The notes: a model not told the origin generated them from the letters alone. DNA of 64,000 nucleotides from Mycobacterium sp. 141 (GCF_000382405.1 NZ_KB908267.1:1-64000), one strand, 5' to 3'; shown: positions 28,017 through 38,220, counted from the first letter of the stretch. Numbers and translations: made by a program.

Positions 28017-29270
28017 TCAGCGCGTCGTCTTCAGACGCGAAAGCGCTGCGACGGTGAGAGCTTCGACGCCTGTGGACAGCGTGGGTTCGAGAACCGGTGC
28101 GAACAGCGGGGAGTGGTTGGTCGGTACCGGTCGGCCGCTGCGAGCCGATTCGTCGAACCGCTCCTGGGAGTAACCACCCCAGAACCAGAAGGCCGTCGGA
28201 GCACCCGCGGTCGTGCCGAAGTGACCGACATCCTCACTTGCGGCGAGCGGCTCGGGATTCTCGATGACCCGCTCTGCGCCGAAGTGCTCGCGAAACACCG
28301 TGGCCAGTTCCTGCATGACGGGGTCGTCGACGACCGTCACCGGGAAGCTGTGCGTGGTGCTCACCGTGGGTTCTTTGGTTGCGCGGGAGGCCGTCGCCTC
28401 GGCCTGGGCGATCCGGGTGATCGATGCCAGCGTTCTGCTTCGCACCCCCTCGTCGAAAGTGCGCACATTGATCCCGAGTTCCGCGTCGTCTGGGATGATG
28501 TTGTCTTTCGTGCCGGCGTGCAGGTACCCGACGGTGACGACGGCGGGGTCGAACGGTGACAACTCCCGCGACACGATCGTCTGTAGACGCTGCACGACAT
28601 TGGCCGCCAGCACCACGGGATCCACGGTCGAATCCGGTTGTGAGCCGTGTCCGCCATGGCCGAACAGCTGCATCTTCAGCGAGTCGGACGCGGCCATCGC
28701 CACCCCGGTCTTGTAGGCGATCATCCCGGCTGGGAGCGGGCCGACGTGCTGGCCGAGAACCACGTCGGGGGACGGGAAGCGGTCCAAAATGCCGTCGGCG
28801 ATCATTGCGGCTGCGCCGCCGCCGATCTCCTCGGCCGGCTGGAACACCGCGACCACGGTGCCCGACCAGTGTTTCTTGAGCTCGATCAACAGCTGTAGGA
28901 CGCCGACGAGCGCCGTCGTGTGCATATCGTGCCCGCACGCGTGCATGACCGGGACGTCCTTGCCGTCCGGATCGATGGCGTGCGCCGTGCTGGCATAGGG
29001 CAGACCGGTCTGTTCCTGCACAGGGAGTGCGTCGAAGTCGGCACGCAGCCAGACGACCGGCCCGGGTCCGTTGGCCAGGACTGCCACCACGCCGGTGCCG
29101 CCGACCCCGGCAGTCACGTCAAGACCGAGCGGCGCGAGCGCCTGCTGGACCCTTTCGGCGGTGCGGTGTTCCTGAAATGACAGCTCGGGGTGTGCGTGCA
29201 GGTCGCGATAGAAGTCAGTGAGTGCCGCACCCAGCCGGCCGGACCAGTTTTTCGGCAAATCGATTGTCAC
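28017..29270 (-). CDS. M20D-family amidohydrolase/aminoacylase
   Basis: 417 residues, standard for M20D peptidases such as N-acyl-L-amino acid and IAA-amino acid hydrolases. Metal-ligand motif HACGHDMHTT near 115-124, the PAEEIGGGA catalytic Glu pair, and a C-terminal HSPLFAP ligand are all present. The dimerisation lid domain (FGHGGHGSQPDSTVDPV) is intact. Cytoplasmic hydrolysis of N-acyl amino acids or similar amides is likely; exact substrate unknown. Confidence 0.9.
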   Translation of the reverse strand: MTIDLPKNWSGRLGAALTDFYRDLHAHPELSFQEHRTAERVQQALAPLGLDVTAGVGGTGVVAVLANGPGPVVWLRADFDALPVQEQTGLPYASTAHAIDPDGKDVPVMHACGHDMHTTALVGVLQLLIELKKHWSGTVVAVFQPAEEIGGGAAAMIADGILDRFPSPDVVLGQHVGPLPAGMIAYKTGVAMAASDSLKMQLFGHGGHGSQPDSTVDPVVLAANVVQRLQTIVSRELSPFDPAVVTVGYLHAGTKDNIIPDDAELGINVRTFDEGVRSRTLASITRIAQAEATASRATKEPTVSTTHSFPVTVVDDPVMQELATVFREHFGAERVIENPEPLAASEDVGHFGTTAGAPTAFWFWGGYSQERFDESARSGRPVPTNHSPLFAPVLEPTLSTGVEALTVAALSRLKTTR

Positions 29271-29596
29271 AGTCGCATCTCCCAGTCGGTGCTTGCCTCA
29301 GCGTAAGCCGCGATGCTGTGGGTAAGCATCGCGTACGGGCTGGGTTGGCGGCGAAACCTCGGAGAACCGACCCGCTCATCGCTGAGCTTCCACACTCGGA
29401 TCGTGGATCTCAGTTCAGGTCAAGGCGATTCGTTCACACGCTGGGCCGTCGCGAGATGGTCGGGTCGATGGGCCGCGTCGGTGCGGTCGGCAGATGACAA
29501 TGGATCCGTTGAGTTCGGTTGCCGCGAAACGCTTTTGCAGTCGCCGTGGTGCGCAGTGAGTGTCGTCGTCACACTCAAGTCCCTATGGGGCAGCCG
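29271..29596. other. Intergenic region without recognisable gene
   Basis: 326 bases containing the amidohydrolase promoter side and the 3' flank of the next minus-strand gene. Open frames here show no coding character or family resemblance. Confidence 0.5.
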
Positions 29597-30028
29597 TCAA
29601 TTCACCTTGACCAGGTTGAACGGTGCGGAGAGAGTTTGAGGTTTGTCGCCACAAACCCCGGTGTTATAAGAGCTGGTCCAGCCGGCGAGCGTGACAGCGT
29701 CCCACGAATACGAGACTGGGCCGGGATGTACGCTGCCGTCCTTGCAACCGATCGCATCTGGCCGATCGACGGACATGGTCCAGTAACCGACAGACAAGTG
29801 GGCGTCGGCAGTCCACGGCTGCGCCTCACCGCCCGTTTGCGCCACGTGCACACAGGGGATGAAGGAGTCATCGCACGGGGTAAGCGCCCAGGTGCCCTGG
29901 TCTGAGCCGCCGATCTCGAGGGTGTACGCGCCGGCCAGGTCGTCCGCCGAAGCCGGGCTTGCGAAGACGCAAGCGGCGGCGAGACCCGCGCCGATCACGG
30001 AAGCGGCAACCGGCCGAGTGATGTTCAT
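29597..30028 (-). CDS. Small secreted protein, unknown function
   Basis: 143 residues from ATG 30028, chosen because TAGGAG lies six bases upstream. Sec signal peptide (VAASVIGAGLAAACVFASPASA, cleavage before DDLAGAY), then a mature ~115-residue domain with four cysteines (PCDDSFIPC, IGCKDG, GVCGDK) likely forming two disulfides. Similar small Cys-containing exported proteins are frequent in mycobacteria but uncharacterised. No operon partner. Confidence 0.8.
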   Translation of the reverse strand: MNITRPVAASVIGAGLAAACVFASPASADDLAGAYTLEIGGSDQGTWALTPCDDSFIPCVHVAQTGGEAQPWTADAHLSVGYWTMSVDRPDAIGCKDGSVHPGPVSYSWDAVTLAGWTSSYNTGVCGDKPQTLSAPFNLVKVN

Positions 30029-30774
30029 CGTGCTCCTAGCTTGTTGCGTGGCGAATGTCGGAAACGACGGGCCACTGTACCTGACACGTTTGCTCCCGGG
30101 GTTCATCCCGCTGGGGTCGATGCTGACCGAGCCGATGGACACCTGGTGGCAGGGTATCGGGTCCGCTCCAGCGGTTGGCGGTGCATATTTGCCGACCTAT
30201 TCGCAGCAAATAATGAGGTGGCGTAGTCGGACGCCCGCATCGCACCTGAAAGCTCAATCTCGATACCGACGGTAGCGGCTGTCACCTCTGTTTTACCGCT
30301 TATAAAAGCGGACGAGTCCGAGATGGTGTGACTCAAACGGTCCGCAAACAGCACACTTTGGTGACGTTCTGCCAGTTCGCTAAAAGTGGCTCCTCGGGAT
30401 ATAAATTTATATGGCGAATCTGTTTGCTCGGAATTAACTTGAAGGTCGAAATCATCGATGTCGCGGAACGGCAACCGCGGTTACTACGGCGAATCTCGAA
30501 CCTGAGTACAGCCTGATAAACCACCAGATATCGATCGGCGGGTGACGCCCTGACGATGGCGCCCCAGTGTCGTGACAGTCGTCTGACACGTGTAAAAAAC
30601 TGGCTTGTACTGCATAAATGAGGAAGAGAGACCTGCGGCGAGGACGCCTGAGAAGAGCTGAGGGGTTCTCAGTCTTCTGCAAGGTCCGTCAAGCGTCAGC
30701 TACTTGAAAATGAAATTAAATGAGGTCAGAGTGCCTGAGACTTGGCGCTGAAGAATGGACGTGTGTTACGTTGC
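30029..30774. other. Unusually AT-rich intergenic region
   Basis: About 750 bases separating two outward-facing genes, visibly lower in GC than the rest. It contains the 14-base palindrome ATATAAATTTATAT (30399-30412), a CCGCTT/AAGCGG hairpin (30296-30311) and several A/T runs. An open frame on the minus strand at about 30103-30474 has no recognisable similarity. Possible promoter elements for the PGRS gene are TTGGCG at 30742 and TTACGT at 30766 (18-base spacing). It may be an AT-rich Lsr2-type silenced region or remnant of acquired DNA. Confidence 0.55.
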
Positions 30775-30797
30775 TAGTGCTTGGTGGTCAAGCACTA
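30775..30797. promoter_or_regulatory. Perfect inverted repeat in the PGRS gene leader
   Basis: Nine-base arms TAGTGCTTG and CAAGCACTA around GTGGT, ending about 20 bases before the ATG and immediately ahead of the GAGGGGAGA ribosome site. Could be an operator or a translational hairpin. Confidence 0.6.
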
Positions 30798-30817
30798 TCC
30801 GAGGGGAGAATTCCTAC

Positions 30818-32263
30818 ATGTCCAAGCAGCACAAGAATATCGGCCGAGGTCGCAGCTCTCGGCAGGTACGGAAGCCAATGATGGCGGCAGTGGCCGCTAT
30901 CGGCGCCGGCGGCATGATCCTGGGCGCCCCCGCCGCAGGGTTGTTGACGGCGCCTGCAGCCCAGGCAGCCCCCATCGAGATTTCCGATTTCTTCGGAGCC
31001 GGGTTTGACTCGCTGCCCACGCCGAACTCACTTCTGGCGCCCGGGTTCGACATCGCGGACTCGTTGCTCGACCTCGCTGGTGCAATCCCGATCGTCAACA
31101 TCTTCGTCGGCAACGGCGCGGACGGCGCGGCGGGGCAGGACGGCGGCGACGCCGGCATGCTCATCGGCAACGGCGGCAACGGCGGCAACGCATATTACGA
31201 CGCCACCTCGAAGACGTGGACCAATGGCGGCAACGGCGGCAACGCCGGGCTCTTCTTCGGCAACGGTGGTAACGGTGGCGCCGGTGGCTACGGCGGCTAC
31301 GACACTGAAACCGGCGTCGCGGTCGAGGCGAGCAACGGCGGTAACGGCGGCAACGCCTCGTTCTTCGTCGGCAACGGTGGTAACGGCGGCGCCGGTGGCG
31401 CGGGCCGCGACGGCCAGGCCGGCGTGAACCCCCGGCCCGACGCGGACAACCCGGTCGACGGACTCGCTGACGGTGTCGACGGCGTCGCCGATACCGGCCA
31501 GGCCGGCACCGACGGCGGAATCAACGGCGGCAACGGCGGCAACGGCGGATCGGGCAACCTCGCCGTGGTCGGTAGCGATGGCGCTGGCGGTAACGGCGGC
31601 AACGCCCTCGGCGGCGGTGGTAACGGCGGCAACGGCGGCGACGGCGCCCTTTCGAACGGCGTAGTGGCTGGCGGCAACGGTGGCAACGGCGGTAACGGGT
31701 TTGCCTCGTCGGCGAATGGCGAGGACGGTGGCCCCGGCGGTAACGGCGGTGCCGGCGGTGCCGGTGGCTTCCTGTTCGGCACCGGTGGTAACGGCGGATG
31801 GGCCGGCGACGGCGGTCGAGGCGGCGACGGCGCCGCCGGTGGTAACGGTGGTAACGGTGGTAACGGTGGCGCCGGCATCAACGCCGAAAACGGCGGCAAC
31901 GGCGGCAACGGTGGTAACGGTGCCGACGGTGCCAACGGTGGTGCGGGCGGCAACGGTGGTGTCGGCGGACCGGCCGGGTCCAGCGGGTTCATCCCGTTCC
32001 TGACCAACTCCGGGAGCGCCGGTAAGGACGGCAACGGCGGCGACGGCGGTACCGGCGGCGCCGGCGGCAATGTCGGCAAGGGCGGCGCGGGTGGCGTGGC
32101 CACCGGCACCGGCACCAGCGGCACGGCCGGCAATGACGGCACCACGGCCGGTGTCGGCGGCAAGGGTGGCCCCGGCGGCAGCGCTGGCGGATCCACCGGC
32201 ACGGCCGGCAAGACCGGTAACGACGGCGCGGCCGGCAAGGGCGGAGTGTCCAAGGCCGGGTAG
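30818..32263 (+). CDS. PGRS-repeat secreted protein without a PE domain
   Basis: 481 residues from ATG 30818 (MSKQHKNIGRG), with GAGGGGAGA upstream. A basic n-region and hydrophobic AVAAIGAGGMILGAPAAGLL core form a Sec-type signal ending at AQA. A ~45-residue non-repetitive segment follows, then about 350 residues of Gly-Gly-Asn-Gly-Gly (PGRS-like) repeats broken by short unique stretches. PE_PGRS proteins normally start with a ~100-residue PE domain carrying a type VII signal; none is present. Family members with Gly-rich PGII helices bind calcium or sit at the surface, but function here is unknown. A 14-bp-stem hairpin follows the stop. Confidence 0.85.
   Translation: MSKQHKNIGRGRSSRQVRKPMMAAVAAIGAGGMILGAPAAGLLTAPAAQAAPIEISDFFGAGFDSLPTPNSLLAPGFDIADSLLDLAGAIPIVNIFVGNGADGAAGQDGGDAGMLIGNGGNGGNAYYDATSKTWTNGGNGGNAGLFFGNGGNGGAGGYGGYDTETGVAVEASNGGNGGNASFFVGNGGNGGAGGAGRDGQAGVNPRPDADNPVDGLADGVDGVADTGQAGTDGGINGGNGGNGGSGNLAVVGSDGAGGNGGNALGGGGNGGNGGDGALSNGVVAGGNGGNGGNGFASSANGEDGGPGGNGGAGGAGGFLFGTGGNGGWAGDGGRGGDGAAGGNGGNGGNGGAGINAENGGNGGNGGNGADGANGGAGGNGGVGGPAGSSGFIPFLTNSGSAGKDGNGGDGGTGGAGGNVGKGGAGGVATGTGTSGTAGNDGTTAGVGGKGGPGGSAGGSTGTAGKTGNDGAAGKGGVSKAG
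31139..32260 (+). repeat. GGCAACGGCGGC-type PGRS repeats
   Basis: Dozens of imperfect GG(C/T)AACGG(C/T)GGC units, nine bases per Gly-Gly-Asn/Gly triplet step, make up the repeat region. Prone to expansion, contraction and assembly errors. Confidence 0.85.
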
Positions 32264-32307
32264 TCCGCTAGCCGGCAGGGGACTCGACAGAGTTCCGCAC
32301 GGTCTGA

Positions 32308-32340
32308 TCCCAGGGGCGTCGCCCCCCGACGCCCCTGGGA
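32308..32340 (+). terminator. Strong hairpin after the PGRS gene
   Basis: A perfect 14-base stem (TCCCAGGGGCGTCG with CGACGCCCCTGGGA) and CCCCC loop, 45 bases after the stop codon. There is no U-tract, as is usual for mycobacterial hairpin terminators. Confidence 0.75.
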
Positions 32341-32367
32341 CTTCCACACACCGGTAAGTAGTTCGGC

Positions 32368-32400
32368 AGAACACCGGGTCCCACATGGGCCCGGTGTTCT
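32368..32400 (+). terminator. Second hairpin between the PGRS gene and purU
   Basis: Stem AGAACACCGGG with CCCGGTGTTCT plus a CCC/GGG extension interrupted by one bulged T, loop ACAT, followed by TTG. It ends 16 bases before the purU ribosome site, so it could terminate upstream transcription or structure the purU leader. Confidence 0.6.
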
Positions 32401-32430
32401 TGCATGTCATGTCATGAGGAGAGACGCGTG

Positions 32431-33363
32431 ATGATCACCGCACCCGGTGCCACCGACGCCGACGCCACCACCCGTGACGAATATCCGCCCGGTCACGCGC
32501 TGCTCCCGGTCGCAGAAGTGGGACGTCTGCTGCTGCGCTGTGCGGACCGGCCGGGACTGGTCGCCGCGGTCAGCACCTTCCTGGCTGATGCGGGTGCCAA
32601 TATCGTGTCGTTGGATCAACATTCCACCCAGTCGTCGGGCGGAATGTTCGTGCAGCGCACCATCTTTCATCTCCCGGGTCTGGCCGCCAGGCGCGACGAG
32701 CTGGAACGAGACTTCTCCGAGCGGATCGCCGAGCGGTTCGGCATGGACTTCACGATGACCGAGGCCGCCAAACCCAAACGCGTCGCGATCATGGCGTCGA
32801 AGCAGGACCACTGCCTGCTTGATCTGCTGTGGCGCAACCGCCGTGGTGAGCTGGATATGTCGGTGGTGATGGTGATCGCCAACCATCCCGACCTGGCCGA
32901 CCAAGTGCGCCCGTTTGGCGTGCCGTTCATCCACGTGCCCGCGCACAAAGATATCCGCCAAGATGCCGAACGTCGCCTACTCGACTTGCTGCGGGGCAAC
33001 GTCGACCTCGTGGTGCTCGCCCGCTACATGCAGATCATCACCCCACAGTTCCTCGACGAGGTGGGGTGCCCGTTGATCAACATCCACCACTCGTTCCTGC
33101 CGGCGTTCATCGGTGCGGCACCCTATCGGCGCGCCAAGCAGCGCGGCGTCAAACTCGTGGGTGCAACTGCCCATTACGTCACCGAAAACCTCGACGAGGG
33201 CCCTATCATCGAACAGGACGTGGTGCGTGTCGACCACCGCCACAGCGTGGAGGACCTGTCCCGCTTGGGTGCTGACGTCGAACGCGCGGTGCTCTCGCGT
33301 GCGGTGTTGTGGCACTGCGAGGACCGCGTCATCCGATCCGGCAACCACACCATCGTCTTCTGA
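32431..33363 (+). CDS. purU: Formyltetrahydrofolate deformylase PurU
   Basis: 310 residues from ATG 32431, which has GAGGAGAG seven bases upstream. N-terminal ACT domain (LLRCADRPGLVAAVSTFLAD, about 29-105) and C-terminal formyl transferase fold with NIHHSFLPAF and the catalytic GATAHYVTENLDEGPIIEQD region. It hydrolyses 10-formyl-THF to formate and THF, balancing one-carbon pools. The ACT domain likely senses glycine or methionine, as in E. coli PurU. Monocistronic by context. Confidence 0.95.
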   Translation: MITAPGATDADATTRDEYPPGHALLPVAEVGRLLLRCADRPGLVAAVSTFLADAGANIVSLDQHSTQSSGGMFVQRTIFHLPGLAARRDELERDFSERIAERFGMDFTMTEAAKPKRVAIMASKQDHCLLDLLWRNRRGELDMSVVMVIANHPDLADQVRPFGVPFIHVPAHKDIRQDAERRLLDLLRGNVDLVVLARYMQIITPQFLDEVGCPLINIHHSFLPAFIGAAPYRRAKQRGVKLVGATAHYVTENLDEGPIIEQDVVRVDHRHSVEDLSRLGADVERAVLSRAVLWHCEDRVIRSGNHTIVF

Positions 33364-33438
33364 CGCCACGCTGCCGCCGCGAACTCCGGTGGTACACCGT
33401 CGTTTCCGCGACGGCAGGCGCAGCGAGCGGCCGACCTG

Positions 33439-34680
<1,242 letters not shown>

Positions 34681-34733
34681 CTATCCCAACGGGAAGCGCT
34701 CGTAAGGTGAAGCCTACTTTGTGGCCGGGCCTG

Positions 34734-35819
34734 TCACCTGCACGTCACATCGACCATCCGGCGCTGATCACCCGGGCCGCCGGTCTTCTGATAGACCAGC
34801 CAGCGCATCTCGATCGGGCAGTCCGCACGCTCCACGTCGAATAAGTCCAGACCACTGACCCACTCCGCATACCAACTCGTGGGTGGCCAATGAGCCGGGG
34901 CCAGGTGGGCCTTCTCGTATTCGTAAACCGAGTCGTCCGCAACCAATTCAAGAGACAAACCGGCTGCGGCAGCTGATATCTCGGCGCGCGTGAAGATACT
35001 TGTGTACGTCTGCTGGCCGAGTTCACGCGCGGCGGCGTCGGGAACGTAACCGTCGCGCGCCACGAAAGCGTTGAACACCAAGCGTCCGCCGGGCGCCAGG
35101 CACTGGGCGGCGAGTTCGAACACACCGCGCAGCTGCCGGGTCGTCCGGAAATCCGACACCACCTCGGAGAGCAGAATCAGCTGATAGTTTCGCCGCAGAT
35201 CGTCGATGGTCTCGAAGACATCACGCGTGATGACGCGGACATCGAGTAATTCCCTTGCGGCATCGTGTCGAATCATTTCGGCGAACTTCGGGGTCAGTTC
35301 CACGACGTCCATGGGGTGGCCGCGCCTCGCCAACGCCAGGGCGTTGCGCCCCGTCCCCGCGCCGATATCGAGTACCGGACAGCTTCGAGGTTGCGGTGCT
35401 TCGCACGCCAGGGCCCACACGCGAGCATCTGGTTGCGTCCCGAACAGAGGTGGCTGACGCGTGCTGAGCCAATTGTCGTAGGTGCTCTCGAGCGTCTGCC
35501 ACTGCGCTTTGACGTGATAATTCAAGACCGTACCGACGGGGGCGTCGAACGAGATCGTGATGGTCGAACGTGGTGACGCCGCGTAGGCTTCTGCCAATTG
35601 CCCCTCGAGTATCACCTTGAGGTCAGCGAGCTGTTCGGCCGTGAACCTGCGCCCCACGCCGCCAAAGACACTGTCGCACATCGCCACATACTCGTCGACC
35701 ATGCTGGGAACGGCAGGCAAGGTGATCTCACCCGTGACCAACGAGCGGCGGTACAAGCGTCGCGCCAAGGCTTCACGCAGCAGTGCAGGATCGGCTGACA
35801 CACACGGCGGATTCTCCAT
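34734..35819 (-). CDS. Class I SAM-dependent methyltransferase
   Basis: 361 residues. A ~100-residue helical N-terminal part precedes the methyltransferase domain: motif I VLDIGAGTGRNALALARRGH (about 149-168), VELTPKF as the acidic-loop strand, and LILLSEVVSDF. The C-terminus includes APAHWPPTSWYAEWVSG. Resembles small-molecule methyltransferases of uncertain substrate found in cyanobacteria and actinobacteria. Upstream gene of a two-methyltransferase unit; long non-coding flanks isolate the unit from its neighbours. Confidence 0.8.
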   Translation of the reverse strand: MENPPCVSADPALLREALARRLYRRSLVTGEITLPAVPSMVDEYVAMCDSVFGGVGRRFTAEQLADLKVILEGQLAEAYAASPRSTITISFDAPVGTVLNYHVKAQWQTLESTYDNWLSTRQPPLFGTQPDARVWALACEAPQPRSCPVLDIGAGTGRNALALARRGHPMDVVELTPKFAEMIRHDAARELLDVRVITRDVFETIDDLRRNYQLILLSEVVSDFRTTRQLRGVFELAAQCLAPGGRLVFNAFVARDGYVPDAAARELGQQTYTSIFTRAEISAAAAGLSLELVADDSVYEYEKAHLAPAHWPPTSWYAEWVSGLDLFDVERADCPIEMRWLVYQKTGGPGDQRRMVDVTCR

Positions 35820-36183
35820 GCGATCTCTTTACACCACGCAACGTGCTCCTGCCAGGCGAACAGCCTAGACGTGTTGAGCAGCACCACCGTAATTCGCGAC
35901 CATCCCGATGTCCCGATGTGTTGGCAACACAGCGTAAACCGAATTACAGCACGGGAACTTGCATTTATCGCAACCAATCTGATCCCCGAAATATGAGGCT
36001 CTTACTCCGACTACCGCTGACAGACGCTCAGACGGCAAACTCGAAAGAGGACTGAAGCTGGGTAGACTCGCAGCAGAAAGGCTTGTGGTACTGGATGATT
36101 GCGGATCGCAGGCCATCATGCTGGGACCCGCTTTGGGCCCAGGACACCGATCGAGCTGCAGCCTCAGCCGCTATCATCGTCAC
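35820..36183. other. Intergenic region without recognisable gene
   Basis: 364 bases between divergent genes with moderately AT-rich patches (35930-36010). It should contain the promoters of the methyltransferase unit and of the membrane protein gene. No clear operator, RNA or coding sequence was identified. Confidence 0.5.
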
Positions 36184-36741
36184 ATGTCGGATTCACATGA
36201 CGATGTTCGCGCCCATTCTGATGAGATGTCTGCCGAGGAGACGCCGCGGCGAGAGGTGTCTCGGTCGGCGGTGCAGATTGCGCCACAAGGAATGTCCCGC
36301 TGGATAGCGCCCGCCGCACTGGTGATTGCGTTGGTTGCCGTCGCCGTTGCCATATGGTCAGCGGTCACCCCCTCATCAGGCGGCGCTGGAGCCGCGAACC
36401 TTTCCGGCGATCCGAAAACGCGTGTGTGCACCGCTTTCGACGTGGTCAGCAAGGCAGTGCCGTTGCAAACGCACATGAGCTTGGGCCCTGACCCGGTGGC
36501 GCAGGCGGCCGTGGCGGCCAACTCCCGCTTGGCGCTTTTCGGTGGCGGTCAATACCTGTTGAACAGTCTCGATGGTGCAACGCCGGGATCGCTTGCCGAC
36601 CCCGTTCGGTCATTCGCCACCTCGCTACAAGAAATCGGAATCAATGCTCTGGCCGGAGTGCAGAACACTGATCCTGCTCAGTCCACGCGGCTCGTCGAAG
36701 CGGATCACACCAGGCAGCAGATCGTCGACATGTGCAAGTAG
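36184..36741 (+). CDS. Mycobacterial single-pass membrane protein, unknown function
   Basis: 185 residues from ATG 36184 (MSDSHDDVRA). Acidic/polar cytoplasmic N-terminus of ~35 residues, one transmembrane helix (IAPAALVIALVAVAVAIWSAV), then an extracytoplasmic helical domain of ~115 residues with two cysteines (RVCTAFD, IVDMCK). This layout is common among uncharacterised mycobacterial envelope proteins. It converges on the F420-type reductase gene. Confidence 0.75.
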   Translation: MSDSHDDVRAHSDEMSAEETPRREVSRSAVQIAPQGMSRWIAPAALVIALVAVAVAIWSAVTPSSGGAGAANLSGDPKTRVCTAFDVVSKAVPLQTHMSLGPDPVAQAAVAANSRLALFGGGQYLLNSLDGATPGSLADPVRSFATSLQEIGINALAGVQNTDPAQSTRLVEADHTRQQIVDMCK

Positions 36742-36763
36742 GTATGCGTCACGTCCGCCTGTC

Positions 36764-37216
36764 TCAGCCCTGCAGTTCGCAGATCACCACCGGAATATCA
36801 CGAGTCGTCCGCTTCTGATAGTTCGCGTAGCCCTTGTAGGCGGTGACGATCTTCGGCCACAGCTCGGCTTTCTCATCGGCACTTGCGGTGCGGGCGTGTA
36901 CCTTTCGACGTTCGCCGTTGATTACCAACTCGGCGTCGGGGTGCGCCCGCAGGTTCCGATACCAGTCGGGATCGCGGTCGTCACCGCCCTTCGAGGCGAC
37001 CAGCACGATACGGTTGGCGTCGTGCACGGGGGCGGTCAGATAGCAGGACCGCGGCTGGCCCGACTTGCGGCCCGTCGTGTGAAGCTCGACCAAAGGCATC
37101 CCGAAAGGTCTGGCCAGCAGCCGTTTCCCGCTGACTGTGAGGACAAACCGGTGCGCAAGATTCATCAACTTGGCGCTACCGTCTTTCAGTGCATTGGTGT
37201 TCATCGCTGCTCTCAT
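36764..37216 (-). CDS. Deazaflavin (F420)-dependent nitroreductase-family protein
   Basis: 150 residues of the DUF385/Ddn-type split-barrel family. Conserved blocks are PLVELHTTGRKSGQPR, LVASKGGDDRDPDWYRNL and VHARTASADEKAELW. Such enzymes use reduced F420 to reduce quinones or nitro compounds. ATG 37216 is chosen because it overlaps the upstream stop in an ATGA, showing tight coupling to the acetoacetate decarboxylase-like gene. Confidence 0.88.
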   Translation of the reverse strand: MRAAMNTNALKDGSAKLMNLAHRFVLTVSGKRLLARPFGMPLVELHTTGRKSGQPRSCYLTAPVHDANRIVLVASKGGDDRDPDWYRNLRAHPDAELVINGERRKVHARTASADEKAELWPKIVTAYKGYANYQKRTTRDIPVVICELQG

Positions 37217-38145
37217 TCTGATGTAGGAGCCGAAATTGCCTGGACTGAGATGGGCACCGGCAAGTGCAGGGCGAGCTGAGCTTCAGTGATGACGTCGAGC
37301 TGAACAGTCTTGAGCGGCTTGAGCGAGCGTAGGTCGTCAGCCATGCGGCCGTGCCCGATATCGAGCTCGATGTTGCGCGGGAGCCGGGTGGTTCCCGTCG
37401 AGAGCACGTTGGTCTGGCTCAACGTCGAGTGCCACGCGCCGGCGATAGTTGTGTACGAGGTGAGTGTGGAAACATGTTCCCCCGTCGAATATCTGGTCTG
37501 CGCGGGCGTTGCCGCCGAGAGCGCGACGTCGGTTTCACCGTCGGCATTGGCAACCCGCGCGGTCGTTCGACGATCGTCGATGTCGACATCGAGTTCGGTT
37601 ACCCATTTGGGAAATCCGTAACCGTCGTGGCCACGGACCTGGGCAATGTCGGTGTTGACCGGCAGGGACAACACATAGGTGTGGAGGTGATCGTTGCCGA
37701 GGCCAGTCAGCAGGTCCACGAATCCGGGTCCCCCGTGGCGGGCGGGCCTGACGGCGACCCCGATTGCCGCCTCTGTGTAGAAGTCGATATCGCACACGTC
37801 GTAACGGAAGAACATTGCCGACACCAAGCCGAGACCCGGAGCGATCTCCAACGGCACCAACTCTTTTGGCAGCCGCGCGCGGATGGCCCTGGCCGGCGCG
37901 ACCATCGTGAGCCGGGCCGTCGAGATGCGGTGGTAGAAGTTCGGCGTCAGGGTGGGGCCGATCGGAGACTCGACACGGGTCTTGGGCAACTTCCGAAAGA
38001 AGTCGACGCCGCTGACACGCGGGTCGCTGGCCACTTCGTCGAGATCGGTGTCCATCCGGTACCGGTCGTACAGGCCGCTTTTCGGCACGGTGACCACCCG
38101 GCTACCCAGCTTGACCTCGACGGTGTCCTGATCGGTGGATGACAT
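37213..38145 (-). CDS. Acetoacetate decarboxylase-family protein
   Basis: 310 residues. The ADC-like beta-barrel is recognisable by YHRISTARLTMVAPARAI, VSAMFFRYD and HDGYGFPKWVTE, where the Lys after YGFP sits at the Schiff-base position of acetoacetate decarboxylases. Related ADC-like proteins also catalyse aldol or hydration reactions, so the reaction is uncertain. First gene of a two-gene unit with the F420-type reductase; divergent from a TetR gene across three palindromic sites. Confidence 0.83.
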   Translation of the reverse strand: MSSTDQDTVEVKLGSRVVTVPKSGLYDRYRMDTDLDEVASDPRVSGVDFFRKLPKTRVESPIGPTLTPNFYHRISTARLTMVAPARAIRARLPKELVPLEIAPGLGLVSAMFFRYDVCDIDFYTEAAIGVAVRPARHGGPGFVDLLTGLGNDHLHTYVLSLPVNTDIAQVRGHDGYGFPKWVTELDVDIDDRRTTARVANADGETDVALSAATPAQTRYSTGEHVSTLTSYTTIAGAWHSTLSQTNVLSTGTTRLPRNIELDIGHGRMADDLRSLKPLKTVQLDVITEAQLALHLPVPISVQAISAPTSE

Positions 38146-38220
38146 TCAGCGCCAGCTCCTTTGTTACATGTGCGCAGTGCTCATATAGGGGATGACCCCG
38201 GTCAAACCGTGGCGCCCCGG

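Noticed and set aside
30296..30311. CCGCTT/AAGCGG hairpin as a terminator
   Set aside because: The stem is only six bases and not followed by T residues on either strand; it lies upstream of both flanking genes.
30103..30474. Minus-strand 123-codon frame in the AT-rich gap
   Set aside because: No recognised family, no ribosome site, and its last third overlaps the upstream region of the secreted protein; kept only as part of the gap description.
31139..32260. CRISPR-like array
   Set aside because: The regular repeats are coding PGRS units without conserved-length unique spacers or cas genes.
31028..32410. Two long minus-strand open frames under the PGRS gene
   Set aside because: They are low-complexity shadows of the GGC repeat (Pro-rich and Ala/Thr/Val-rich), produced by stop-poor GC-rich repeats.
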